This document shows positions 25,401-37,017 of a stretch of 64,000 nucleotides of DNA, piece after piece. Every line of letters starts with the position of its first letter. Position 1 is the stretch's first letter. The position numbers and the translations under genes were made by a program. The stretch covers positions 24,895,400-24,959,399 of the forward strand of contig NC_088305.1 of assembly GCF_032854445.1 (NCBI RefSeq). The letters are read 5' to 3'. Source of the DNA: Liolophura sinensis (lineage: Eukaryota > Mollusca > Polyplacophora > Chitonida > Chitonidae). The notes beneath the pieces were generated by a model. It was given only the letters and a program-made list of their open reading frames with translations, made no database searches and was not told where the DNA came from.

Positions 25401-25811
25401 CGTCGAGTGAGACACGAATGTCGGACATATGGCTTGGATTGTATATGTTGAGAAGGTCTATCAGCCAACTGCGGATGGTCGTGGGTTCCCCCCTGGCTCT
25501 GCGCAGTTTGCTTGTCGCCGTCGTATAAGTGAAATATTCTTGAGAACGGAGTAAAACACCAATCGAAGAAATAAATGTATAAATAAATAAAAGAAGTAAA
25601 TAAATATCTCCGTATGTTTTGACTTTACCCATTTAGTCTCCACTGGCACACCTCAGCTGGTGTGATAGGCGCTGTTAGAAGTTGTCGGGGGAATATCGGA
25701 GACACCCTGAAGAACATCATTTACGCCTTAATACATGGACGGTGTAAGAACGAACAGTACGGGAACGTGGTATCGAAGTATGATCGCTGGTACGGGGATT
25801 CCGACCGATGA
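19445..25811 (+). CDS. Small secreted Cys-containing protein (three exons), family unknown
   Basis: Exons 19445-19493, 24171-24315 and 25679-25811 give 108 residues with phases 1 and 2 matching. The signal peptide METLRHMGVFLILMAT is followed by about 90 residues with five cysteines (24, 35, 64, 67, 87) and sequons at N26 and N51. The second acceptor is tattccccag. The third (gcgctgttag) is pyrimidine-poor; a better-looking CAG 12 bases upstream would bring in a stop, so the chosen site rests on frame. The stop is TGA at 25809 and an AATAAA lies near 26166. I do not recognise the family. Intron 1 holds family C, a SINE and the 42-bp array. Confidence 0.6.
19631..19875 (-). mobile_element. SINE family A, inverted
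   Basis: Reversed tail 'tttggtgatttacgccgtaa', core, and head up to 'cctagcgcgctatccac'. Orthologous, within the inverted repeat, to the SINE at 10483-10727. Confidence 0.8.
20330..20560 (+). repeat. Family C copy
   Basis: 'tcactttgtgcccagcattg', 'cagtgtaatgtggcgg', 'tgtctggtgtctacggaatg' and the end 'gactgaaaaattgtacggcg'. Confidence 0.6.
20670..20787 (-). CDS. Candidate orphan Cys-rich exon
   Basis: Minus strand, between a TAG acceptor and G|GTAAGT. It encodes RCCPSTTKSPSPSKCYKM followed by a Trp-Cys and CPQID, with five cysteines in under 40 codons. The composition and strong donor suggest a secreted domain exon. It lies in the antisense direction inside intron 1 of the gene at 19445, and no partner exon was found. 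Confidence 0.25.
21440..23590 (+). repeat. 42-bp minisatellite
   Basis: About 50 units of 'tgatttctgaacgttctgaa' plus 'gacttgagtctattgtcctcca', with a truncated variant lacking about 10 bases and a longer-range repeat (21545-21960 resembles 22536-22620 and beyond). The unit is a multiple of 3, so short open frames appear on both strands; the truncated variants break them. Lies in intron 1 of the secreted-protein gene. Confidence 0.9.
23672..24190 (+). repeat. About 260-bp direct tandem duplication including the exon 2 acceptor
   Basis: 23672-23922 and 23935-24190 share 'attaattacaaagattgaat', 'ggtagtggcct' and the ending ctccag/ccccag followed by 'tttatgt'. The first copy stops about 25 bases into exon 2, leaving a pseudo-acceptor at 23901. 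Confidence 0.75.
24171..24315 (+). CDS. Exon 2 of the secreted Cys-containing protein
   Basis: tattccccag acceptor, CC|GTAAGC donor. Encodes YVRGASCFNDSSAEFWDC and on to YETIC; carries three of the five cysteines and both glycosylation sequons. Confidence 0.6.
24370..24627 (+). mobile_element. SINE family A, diverged
   Basis: Head 'gtgttagtgcacaaatgcag', core 'ttcctctccggtctta', tail with AAATAAAT. Lies in intron 2 of the secreted-protein gene. Confidence 0.75.
25448..25606 (+). mobile_element. SINE family A, 5'-truncated
   Basis: 'caactgcggatggtcgtggg' to 'gtaaaacaccaatcgaagaa' with an AAATA tail; ends about 70 bases before exon 3 of the secreted-protein gene. Confidence 0.75.
25679..25811 (+). 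CDS. Exon 3 (last) of the secreted Cys-containing protein
   Basis: Encodes SCRGNIGDTLKNIIYALIHG, RC, and ends WYGDSDR with TGA at 25809-25811. The open frame extends upstream of the chosen acceptor as GVIGAVR, so the exact exon start is uncertain. Confidence 0.5.
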
Positions 25812-28080
25812 CATTCAGCGATGGCAGTTCTCGCTGTCTACGAGATGTTGACTACAAAACACGTGCTTTACAATGACGCACCTGCCTGATCTCTCCAGCC
25901 ACAAATTGCATGCATGAACTATAGCTTTCGGATACTGCTTTAATTCATTCGGCGGTTACTCGTTATAAGCCAAAATACAAAAGATCTGTATTACAGGTAC
26001 ACAGTAAATTAACAAATGTGCACAGGAAAATAATGTGTGCCTTGCACATATCATATGTATGCAGATACACTTTAAATGTGTACCAGATTCTTTACCTTTG
26101 ATACACATAAAACAATACACATTAGCGCTTTGTGAGTAAACCCTTCAATGCGTCGTTCCGTCATCAATAAAAATAATTGACTGCTTCTCTTCGTATCAGT
26201 GCTTTCTAATTTCTTATCTCATGTACTTTCTTTGTCCTTTGTTTAGTTTGTACTGAAGGATACAACAAATCAAACCGTGGGGATGTGTATTATGATAATG
26301 GTTTGTTTTGACTAAACTGTATACACTGATCCACAAATTAATCCTGTATCGTTTGATAAAATATTAACTGTAAAATTCACACCCCTCTTTCTCGCAGCCA
26401 TTGTGTTAATGGATTTGTGGACTATAACACTCTGGTCGTTCATTTAAACTATACTGGAGATTTTTAGCCAAAATCGATATTCGCTAATCAAACAATGTTT
26501 TGCTTACGAAAAACAGCTAGTAGTATTAAATTTCAGAAAATATTCTACATGTACCCGCATTATGTGGAATGTTAGAATGATTTTTAAGTTTGAAATATGC
26601 TCTCCCTGAAGGAAGATGGCATGTACGTTTGGTCCCGGAGAGTGGTTTGGAGGTGCGCGGAATACGGGGTGACTGGCCTATAGGCCCCACATGTTTTCAG
26701 CGGCATGATTTTGCCATTAAGGCTGCACTACATAGGTTGAAATAAAATATTTGCTATTGTCGGTTGGCTTTGCCCGCTGTCGTAAAAGTGAAAGGTTCTT
26801 TTTGCGATCCATTCAGATAGATGAACAAACATATATTGGTTTTTTAGATGTGGAAAACTATTTATTTATCTACTGTTCAATCCAAGTTCCAGAATCGTTC
26901 ACCCACACAATGGTGACCTGTTACAGTAACTGATTAGTGAACCACATGCTTTGATCTGCTGTAAATGTACGAGTGATCCAGGTGTTTCACACGTTCATTC
27001 CAGTTCCTGTTGACACAATGGAGCATTCTGAGAATGATTGGATCCTGTATTTTTTTTTTTTTAAATCAGCTAATCGTGAAGCGTGACTTTTTAGAAAATA
27101 ACTTTTGCACATATTGTGTTTCGCAACGTATCAAATTGTCACTCACGGGGAAATTGCAACTTTGAACTTGTTTTATCACGAAAGGCAAAAACGGCATGTA
27201 AAGATGCAACTATTTTTGATTCCATTTACTGTAAAGTTGGGTGTCTTAAAAAGTTTCACACAATGTTGTTTATAGAAAAAGAACGATAGAGAGCACTAGG
27301 ATGTGGGTGCGGTGAGATTTTTGACGGGGGTGGGTGGGGGTGGGGGTCTGAGTGTTTATGCACCTAAGAAGTTCCTGAAAGAAGAAGATGAGGCAAGTGA
27401 TCGTTGCTTTCATGTCAACAAACGGAGCCGAACATTCTAGACATTTTCTTCATATGATACAGTAGGGATTATTTTACCGTTTGAGAAAGAGTTCGATGTC
27501 AAAACTCACCTACTGAATCATCTGCCAGAAAAAAAAATCATAGCCGCCCATGTATTTATCTTATGAATACATTTATTCCATTCATGTACATATCATGCAT
27601 TTTGTCAGAAATTGGTTTTAGAAATAACGCAAAATAGAATGAAAAGGAAATGTTTCAATTTTACCACTTGAAAAAAAATAACATGTTTATTCAGTTACTT
27701 AGTACGTTGCCTAAAACCCTAAAATATCTAATTTGTACGAAATTTTCCAAGAAGTAGCTGATGTTGTACCTTTTACCTTTGTTGTAAATCATAAGGGAAT
27801 CTTACTAAAATAATTATGGATAATAATAAAATGATCTTTATTAAGAAGACAAGGCATATATTTCCGATCAAGCCAATCAGGTGCTTTGGTTCTACACTTT
27901 ACGAGTCCCTGACACACATTTATCAAAACAGAGACATTCTTGCCTGAAAGGGAAAAAAATGACTTACGTTTAATTATGAAGAAAATCATTCATGTTTCAT
28001 GAAATGTGATTCAGCGAGTACAGGATTATTATTGGAGACTATAGATTAAGTTTCGTTAGCATGGCTCTCTAATATCCAAT
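25812..28080. other. Gene-poor stretch
   Basis: 3' flank of the secreted-protein gene (AATAAA near 26166), a poly-T run near 27050 and a G-rich tract at 27325-27346. No supported gene. Confidence 0.4.
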
Positions 28081-28084
28081 GATT

Positions 28085-28850
28085 GCGGTAACTCCATTAC
28101 GTCATCGTCAGCGAAAACCAAGCTCGAGATCAATTACCATCCACTTCAGGTGACTACGTCACATAATGAGCCTGACATGCCTGGGATGACATTGCCTGTG
28201 TCGTCACATCATTGGCAGGGTTGACCGTGCCGGACCCCAAGTTCCGTTCAACCCAGGTACATATAACTACGTCATATTCCTGGGTTATCGCGTGAGACTG
28301 CCAGTTCCTTTCAGCTCAGGTACATGTAACTACGTCATGGCCCTGGATTATCGTGTGAGACTGCCAATTCCTTTCAGCTCAAGCACATATAACTACGTCA
28401 CATCATGGACCTGAGTTAACCGTGCCGCACTCCCAGTTCCGTTCACCTGAGGTACGTGTAATTACGTCCCGCCACGGGCGTGGGAAGATCATGTCGGATC
28501 CCCAGTTTCGTTCAGCGCAGGCACATGTAGCTACATCACATCATGGGCCTGAAATGACCGTGGCAGACCCCCAGGTACGTTTAGTTGTGGTAACTACGTC
28601 ACGTCATAGGACTGGTATGACCATGTCGGACCCCCAGTTCCGTTCAGCTGATGTACATGTAATCACGCCAGGGGTCTGGGTAGGCCGAGCCGGACTCCTA
28701 TTTCCGCTAAGTCACCTCATGGGCCTCGGATAATCGCTCCGTCTCCAAGTTTTGTTCAGCTGGGTCAACTACATCACTCTAGAGGGCTGAGTTGCCGGAT
28801 CTACAGTTTCGCTCAGCTGTGACTATACGTCACGTCATGGGCGTTTCTAG
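28085..28850 (+). repeat. Degenerate about 65-bp array with recurring ACGTCA motifs
   Basis: Recurring 'aactacgtcaca' or 'tacgtcat', then 'catgggcctg' and 'ccagttccgttcagctc'. About 11 units are recognisable; each keeps a CRE-like TACGTCA core better than the rest. Confidence 0.7.
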
Positions 28851-29382
28851 TTGAGGTAACCGTGAAATCTGCAGTTTTTTTGAGCCTGTAGTCTGTACTA
28901 CTGTACATACTTACATACGCAGAATATACCGCAGTTCTTAGTGGCGCATGCATTTGAACACCTTCATTGCTTCACACTTTCAGGTCGACATCCGAGATGA
29001 AAAAGTGCGTCTTTGTTTTAACTTAGCAATAATTTCATTAAAATGTGTACCTGCATTTTCCATCCATGCGAAACTGAAATCGCGACTGACTGGCTGATTG
29101 ATTGGTGAGAGGTTTCTGAGCCATTGTGCTGCCTTTAGCACACTAACCACTGGGCCACGGACGTTCCCCTAATGATTCGGAGACGTTTTTCCTACCTAAG
29201 TTTGGGGCTTTTTCTAAAGAAAACTCCTGGCCTGAAGCTGTGGACTATAGTTTCAGTGGTCAAAAAGTATTTTTGTGGTCATCCTTTGGCCATCCGCTTC
29301 TTAATTTTCGGTTGTCCGAATGGTTTTCCAGTAGCCCGAAGAAGCGAGTGTCTATTTTTCTATTCGGTGTGTTTATTGACAT
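28851..29382. other. No gene recognised
   Basis: Unique-looking spacer. A possible decayed SINE head near 29110-29160 ('gagccattgtgctgcc'). Confidence 0.35.
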
Positions 29383-29565
29383 GTTTATTTATTTGATTGG
29401 TGTTTTACGCCATACATATACGACGGCGGCCAACATTATGGTAGCAGGAAACCGGAAAGAGCCCGGGAGGAATCCACGACCATCTACAGATTGCTGACAG
29501 ACCTTCCCACTTACGGCCGGAGAGGAACCAGCACAAGCTGGACTTGAACTCACAGCAACCGGGTT
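29383..29565 (-). mobile_element. SINE family A, inverted
   Basis: 'tttgattggtgttttacgcc' through 'gaccttcccacttacggccg' to 'cttgaactcacagcaacc'. Confidence 0.75.
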
Positions 29566-29984
29566 TGTATTAGTCTAACTCCTTTGTATGTATGATAGAT
29601 CGCTTCACATCACGCCTGTGTCTTCCTGTGACCAGTGTCCACATCTTTTTAGTGCTGCCTCACTGGAACACTATGTCGCATCCAGCCACATTATACAGAC
29701 AACAGTCCATGATTTATTCTTCATACGGTGAGAACCAAACAAGGTAGTGATAACCCAGAAAGGTAGCGATAACCTCAACAGAGTTTAAAATTCCACATGT
29801 CGGTATGCCTAGACTTGCAGTGGAACCCCGGAACCACCGGTTACAGTCGTGTTAGTTACACACAGCAGGTTATGTATGTTAGGAGATTTACTCGACTAAA
29901 ATTGGCTGAATTAACATACGGTCATTAGCAGACTACAGATGTATTTATTTGTCCTGCGGGTTTACTCATACATTGAAGACTACA

Positions 29985-30050
29985 TCATAGAGGGCAAAAT
30001 GTTGGCGAATGGCCACACGTTTTACCCGTGCAGTACGACCTCATGCAGTA
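29985..30050 (+). repeat. Family D fragment
   Basis: 'atagagggcaaaatgttggc' and 'cacacgttttacc' align with the start of family D. Confidence 0.4.
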
Positions 30051-30069
30051 AGGGTCTTTTTTTTAACAG

Positions 30070-31330
30070 CAAGAAGATGTCTGACAGTAACTTATTAGCA
30101 ATTAAAAAGGACAAGTAATAAGATGTCTAACAGTAACTAATTAGCTATTAAAAAGGACAAGTGATAGGATGTTTGACAGTAGCTAATCAGGTATTAAAAA
30201 CAACAAGTAATAAGATGTCTGACAGTAACTAATTAGCTATTAAAAAGGACAAGTGATAGGATGTTTGACGGTAGCTAATTAGGTATTAAAAACAACAAGT
30301 AATAACATGTCTGACAGTAACTAATTAGCTATTAAAAAGGACAAGTGATAGGATGTTTGACAGTAGCTAATCAGGTGTTAAAAACAACAAGTAATAATAT
30401 GTCTGACAGTAACTAATTAGCAATTAAAATGGACAAGTGATAGGATGTTTGACAGTAGCTAATCAGGAATTAAAAAGAACAAGTAATAAGATGTCTGACA
30501 GTAACTAATTAGCTATTAAAATGAACAAGTGATAGGATGTTTAACAGTAGCTAATTAGCTATTAAAAACAACAAATAATAAGATGTCTGACAGTAACTAA
30601 TTAGCTATTAAAAAAGAACAAGTGATAGGATGTTTGACAGTTAGCTATTAAAAAGGACAAGTGATAAGATGTCTGACAGCAGCTAATCAGGTAATAAAAA
30701 GAACAAGTAATAAGATGTCCGACAGTAACTAATTAGCTATTGAAAAGGACAAATAATAAGATGCCTTACAGTAACTAGTTACCTACTAAAAAGAACAAGT
30801 GATAAAATTTCTTACAGTAACTAATTAGCTATTAAAAAGAACAAGTAATAAGACGCCGGACAGTAACTAATTAGCTATTGGAAAGAACAAGTAATGAGAT
30901 GCCTGACAGTAACTAATTAGCTATTAGAAAGAACAAGTAATAAGATGCCTGACAGTAACTAATTAGCTATTAAAAAGAACAAGTGATAGGATGTTTGACA
31001 GTAACTAATTAGCTATTAAAAAGAACAAAAAATAAGATGCCTGACAGTAACTAATTAGCTATTGAAAGGGACAAGTAATGAGATGCTTTACCGTAACTAG
31101 TTACCTACTAAAAAGAACAAGTGATAAGATTTCTTACAGTAACTAATTAGCTACTAAAAAGAACAAGTGATAAGATTTCTTACAGTAACTAATTAGCTAC
31201 TAAAAATAACAAGTGATAAGATTTCTTACAGTAACTAATTAGCTACTAAAAAGAACAAGTGATAAGATTTCTTACAGTGACTAATTATCTTTTGGAAAGT
31301 ATAAGTATTAAGATGTCTGACAGTAACTAC
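30070..31330 (+). repeat. 46-bp AT-rich tandem array
   Basis: About 27 units of 'aagatgtctgacagtaacta' plus 'attagctattaaaaagaacaagtaat'. It sits about 100 bp past the stop codon of the clusterin-like gene, so its transcript 3' end may lie within or before the array. Confidence 0.9.
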
Positions 31331-31427
31331 AGAAAATTAAAAACTTTCTACCAGTTGGGACTACTTTCTAAACCGGGCAGAACTGGTAGTGAGATTTTAA
31401 GCTGGTTTTATGCGGTAAGCATGAAAC

Positions 31428-31607
31428 TTATTTTACCAGCTCTTCAAACAGGAGTTGTGAAATGACTGGGATAGCGGCGACAGGGTTTGTCGGATTAACC
31501 GGATCCTTCATGGTGACCACGTAGGAGGTTCTTAGGAGAGAGTATCCTACACGGACAGCGTTGTATCCTAAGGATTCAGCATTATACTGGGACGGGTCAA
31601 ACTGGAT
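31428..31607 (-). CDS. Exon 6 (last) of the clusterin-like gene
   Basis: Acceptor CATTTTTTCAG; 59 codons and TAA. Encodes YNAVRVGYSLLRTSYVVTM, an NP-rich loop and a closing helix ending FEELVK. The strand, loop and closing-helix order recalls the clusterin C-terminus. Confidence 0.65.
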   Translation of the reverse strand: MQFDPSQYNAESLGYNAVRVGYSLLRTSYVVTMKDPVNPTNPVAAIPVISQLLFEELVK

Positions 31608-34600
31608 CTGAAAAAATGAATCGATTGATTGATTGAGTGAATGATTGGCTGACTGGATGAGGTCATATTTACGTAAAAGATAGGGAAATACCTGTTGATA
31701 TTTAAACCAGAATAACCCACTTGTACACACATAGTTTCACACGATATTCTCCCTTGTCTAAAGAAATACGTACTAGGGAAATTTACATCGGACAGCTGCC
31801 TACCAGTGCGCATGTTACTTGACATAATAGTCTCCCCTGTCTGTAAGAGTAAGTAACAAGGATTTTCTATCGATATTGAAGCAAGGCCAAGACCTACTTG
31901 AGCAAACATATTATTATATCCTGAACAGATCAACAGGTCACATTCCCTCAACAAGCTGGGAAGTTCTCATCTATATGTAAATGAGGCTATGACCTACTTG
32001 TGCACACAAAACTCAGCTTATCAGTATTCTCTCCTGAATGGATGGGACTTGAGTTATCAAATGCTGGAGAAAATCACTGAACAAGAAATGGATAAAACGA
32101 TCACCCCAATGAACGAAATAGTCGGATGATTAAATGGGTAAATGAGTGAATGAATTTGCCTCTGAAAAAGTTTGTTAACAAGAACAAACCCAAAACAAGA
32201 CATCCGATTTACATTAGTGGTCTGATGTCATTTTTCAGTGTATTTATTTGTGCCTTTGTAGCAAAAACAATGTTAACATTTGCTGTTGGAAGAATTAGGA
32301 AGAATTTTGTGTATAATAACCACGTTCTTGAAAGTGTTCTTAAAAAGCTTCTCAGAAAAGGATTCCTGCTTCGCGTGCTTAATTGAAACAATCTCGTTCA
32401 TTCCCTCCTGTTAGAGGCATTGAAATAAGGAGCTACGGTTCTGTTGTTCAATTGTTGTTTAAGTCCATGAAAAGTTCCAACGCAACGATTATCTTCAGGC
32501 AGTATTCACATCTATTTTAAATGTTTCTGGATAAGAGTTGTATGTTGTTTGAGTCTAAATGGACTGTTGGATATTCAGTACTTACAGAAGTGATACTGAA
32601 GACACTGGAATTAGTGATATCAAATATTTCTTCCAATCTGATAAGCCTTTCCTCTTTAGCTTGCAAGCTGCTGAAAATGGCTGTCACATCTTTGCCGCAC
32701 ACTGAAACGAATAAATACGTTTAATAAATAATTTATTTATTTGCTGGTGTTTTACGCAATATTCAAGAATATTTCACTTAACGCCTGTAATTAATAAAAA
32801 TTTATTCTGTTACGCGATGGGAGTCAGTTTTATGAGTAGAGGAAACCGGAAGGTCCGCGATAAACCCCCGCTGCTCAGCCAGGAACTTGATAAACCTCGT
32901 CGTAAACCAGCGATTTTCGGCAAATTATTCACGAACTTCACTAGATCACGAATCGCGTTCAAACGGTGCGATTTGTCGTCTGGAGTTGTTGAATTTTCTC
33001 TCGTAGCACGCAAAACTATTTGTGCCTTTTGACAGTTGAAGTGAACAAATTGCATCGGGTAAGGCTTCTCACAGAAACCTGTGGTCCACTGATCATTTAT
33101 TTCGAAGTCTAAATTATGTCTCCGAGCCCCATAATAGTTTTAACAGTGTAATAAATACTTAGAGATTGTTTCACCTGCATAACAATTTTGACTTACCGTT
33201 CTCAAGTAACACCAGTTCGTCAGGTTCATCCATTCCGGAACAGACAGAACACTGCGCCGCGTAGACCAGACAAGCTGTTTCTCCATTGCTTTCCAGGTCC
33301 TCACAACTAGGATCTGCCGACTGGCGCTTCCGTCGACCCCATCCCCTTCGGAAGCGGATTCTTGGCAAACGGATTCGAGGCGTCCGGATTCGGATTCGTG
33401 GCAAACGGACTCTTGGCAACCTAATCCGCGGCAACCTGACTCTCGGCAACCGGATTCTCGGCAATCTAATTCTCGGAAGCCTTATCCGGGGAAGTGAGAC
33501 TCTGCGTAGACGTATTCCCCCTGTAGTTTAACAAGTGAGTGAGTGAGCGCTTGAACGTAGTACTTAACAAATTTTCAGTCATATGACGACAAAGAAATCC
33601 TTAAAGTGGATGTAATGTGCCTCCTTGTTGCAGGACGGATTTTCACCGTTCTTTTATCTAGTGCTGCTTCACTGAGACGCCTTACTGAAGGCAAGTAAGC
33701 TGCCCCACTCGAATCATTATACTGTAACGGTTCAACCAGTCGTTCCACTATCCCTTTCATGCTCAACGCCAAGCGAAGAAGTTACAACTTCCTCTCTTAA
33801 AGTCTTCGGTGTGACTCGACCCAGAATTGACTCTGGATCTACCGCTCCCGAAGCGGACGGTTTAACAAGTAAAACACAGCATTGGATTTAGTAATAAACA
33901 ATAGAGGTGGGTATCCGTGGGTGTTTGTGCAATACGACCGACGAAGAATTTATTAAATTTAAAAAAAAGCTGTGATATAGTAATGCCCTACCAATAGTGA
34001 GTCTCCGTACTAGTTGGAAAGAAAAGGAATAAATATACTACCGTACTATTTTTATAAACGGTACTGACCACTGATCATCCCAAGATACTGAACTCGATAT
34101 TGGGTGCTTTCATTGATGATGAAAAGACACAAGGAATGCTCAAGGATTGAATGACTGAATTAAATTAATATGAAGTCCAATTTACTGGCTGCTTTTTACA
34201 AAGTTGGTAACAAAATCTGAAGAAAAAAACCCCTACCTCTATCTTATACTCCGCAAACATCGCTGACTACAGAGGTCAAAGTTTACTAACAATCAGAATG
34301 GCTAGTTCAATATATCAAAGAACCAAAAAGCCGCTGTCGTATAAGTGAAATACTCTTCAGTACGGCGTAAAACACCAATCAAGTAAATAAATAGATAAAG
34401 AAAGAAAGAAAGAAATATCTTTCCACATACAGCCAGAGAGAAAGCCAACATGAGCTGAACATGAACTCAGAGCAACCGCATTGGTGAGAGGCTCCTTGGT
34501 CATTGCGTTGCGCTGGCACGCTAACCACCTATGCAAGGAGGCCCATCAAGCCTTGTACAGTTAAATGAAGGTTATTTGTAACATTCAGCCAATAAAACGA

Positions 34601-36961
34601 AAAGATAAAATATCTTACCAAGTATGTTCTTGAGACCATTTTTGATTTTGTCTCCAGTTTTCTTCACAAGTTCTGCAGCCTTCTTCACCACATTTATAAC
34701 CTTACAAGCCGTAGGAGAGGCTTGGCATGGCAATTTCTTCATGTCTACATGCACGGAGCATTCATGGGCCCTGTAACGATATAATTATCAGGTTTTGGTT
34801 GACATATTATTTAACTACCAAATGACTGATTAAATATTATATTTTCAATTCAATTAATACGAACGCCATTTACTTCTGGTATTTCTGGACATTTAGAATT
34901 AATTGTTGGTCGCCTTTTCTTCCACTGGGTACAGAAGCCTGAAAATCAATCTAATAAGTCACAAAACAATTTTTGACCCCAAGAAAAGCAATTGCCAAAT
35001 CTGGCAGAATGAAACAACAACGTTTATATACGTTTTCAAGTATAGAAATACGGTTAAAGTTTGAGATGGTGGAGAACCCTTGTACCAAAGTACCAAGAAA
35101 TCATCCTGACAAAGCCGTAGCAGAAAAAGGAGGCGTTTGAATTGAAAATGTGTCCAAGGACAGTCGCAAGGTTTTTTTTTTCGATTTTTAAGTTTGATCA
35201 TTAGAAAAAAACACATTTTGATTTATTTGATTTGATTTGATTTATTTGATTTGATTTGATTTATTTGATTTGATTTGATTTATGTGATTGGTATTTTACG
35301 CCGGCTCCTGGGTCAATACGGTGCGCTATAGCGCGCTAACCAACTGAGCCACAGAGGCCCCTACCACATTTTGATGTATCAAGATTAGATTTGTTCATTT
35401 CCCGCTTCCTGCAGTCAGAGTTTTTCTTTTTTTAAAGCAGGTCGCCAGCCTCCCCCCTCCCACCCTCCAAAATTTATTTATTTATGTGATTGGTGTTTTA
35501 CACAGCACTCAAGAATATTTCACTTATACGACGGCGGCCAGCATTATGGTGGGAGGAAACTGGGCACAGCCCCGAGGAAACCCAAGACGATCCGCAGGTG
35601 CTGACAGGCCTTCCCACACATAGCTGGAGAGGAAGCCAGTATGTGCTGGGCTTGAACTCATAGCGACCGCATTGGTCATTATGCTGCGCCAGCGACAACT
35701 GAGCCACGCCCCCTCCCCCTCCAAAAAGAATAAAAGTTCCAGAAAACGAGATCAGGTTGGAGTTTTTCTTTTTTTATTTAGGCAGATGAAAAAAAGAAAA
35801 ACTTTAAGAAAAAGATATAGGATTGGGCCTTTTTTATCTGCTTAAAATAAAAAATCCACCCCGATCTCTTTTTCTGGACATTTTTCCTTTTTGGAGGGAG
35901 AGGTAGGGGTGGGGGCACCTGCTTAAAAAAAGAAAAACTCCGTCTGCAAAAGTGGAAAAAAACAAAAACGTACAGTTAAAAAAAGAGAAACACGCCATGT
36001 CCCTTTCACTCCGTAATATCCGTTTTACGTGTTAGTTGTTGTGGGGAACTCCAGTACATTTTAGTCTTTGACTTGACGCCTGTAACGTAATTATTGACAT
36101 TCTCCATAGCCCACGTTATACATTCACACAGTGTTCCGACAGTTAAGCTAGACGTCAGGCTCCTACCGTCTTTATGGTGGTCCCATAGTCTTTGTGGTGT
36201 TCTTTTTGTGCATGAGAAAAGCACGGGTCCATTAACTCGTACCATATTATTTAAAATCAAGTACGTATAGCTTCAGAAATTTATGTAGGAGAAGTACCAA
36301 CATCGAATGACCCGCTGTCTGTAGTAAAAAAAAATTATGCCCAAGCATAACGTCGTATAATACTTGATTTTTTTTTTCTTGCATGGTTTTATTGAGCTTG
36401 CAATAAAGCTATAAACGGACACACTGCCTTCGTTGTCTAGGAGGTTAGCGCGCCTGCTCGGCTCAGTGACTCAGGAGCCTCTCACAAATGCGGCCGCCGC
36501 GAGTTCAAGTCCAGCTCATACTGACTTCCTCTCCGGCCGTGCCTGGGAAGGTCTGCCAGCAACCTGGTCGTGGGTTTCCCCCGGGCTCCGCTTGGTTTCC
36601 TCCCTCCATAATGCTGGCTGCCGTCGTATAAGTGAAATATTCTTGAGTACAGCGTAAAACACTAATCTTATAAATAAATAAAGGGACCCAAACCATGGTG
36701 TCAGACAATTATCCATTATGCATCACACATGTGGATATTTTGTGTCCTACACTATGTCATTGGTCACAGTCCTTGATGCCTGTAACTCTTCTAATTAAGA
36801 GCTGTGACCACTTACACACTGGACTGAGAGGTTTTAGTTTTGATTTAGTTTATTGACACAGACATTATAGTGAACAATGCATCTTTGTAAAATATTTATT
36901 TGATTAGTGTTTTACACCATTATTATTATTATTATTGTTGTTGTTCTTCTTCTTCTTCTTC

Positions 36962-37017
<56 letters not shown>

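Noticed and set aside
27789-27944. Possible terminal exon on the minus strand after TTTCCCTTTCAG, with AATAAA
   Set aside because: No upstream exon, no domain, and a donor-like GTAAGT only about 24 bases before the acceptor.
30070-31330. CRISPR-like regular spacing in the 46-bp array and others
   Set aside because: Units are contiguous and similar throughout, with no unique spacers, in an animal genome.
33286-33531. Plus-strand open frame with LGN/RGN repeats
   Set aside because: Shadow of the Pro-Arg repeat in exon 4 of the clusterin-like gene.
35498-35707. Many open frames with YFTYTTAASIMVGGN or similar
   Set aside because: Translations of SINE family A; the same peptide recurs at every inverted copy.
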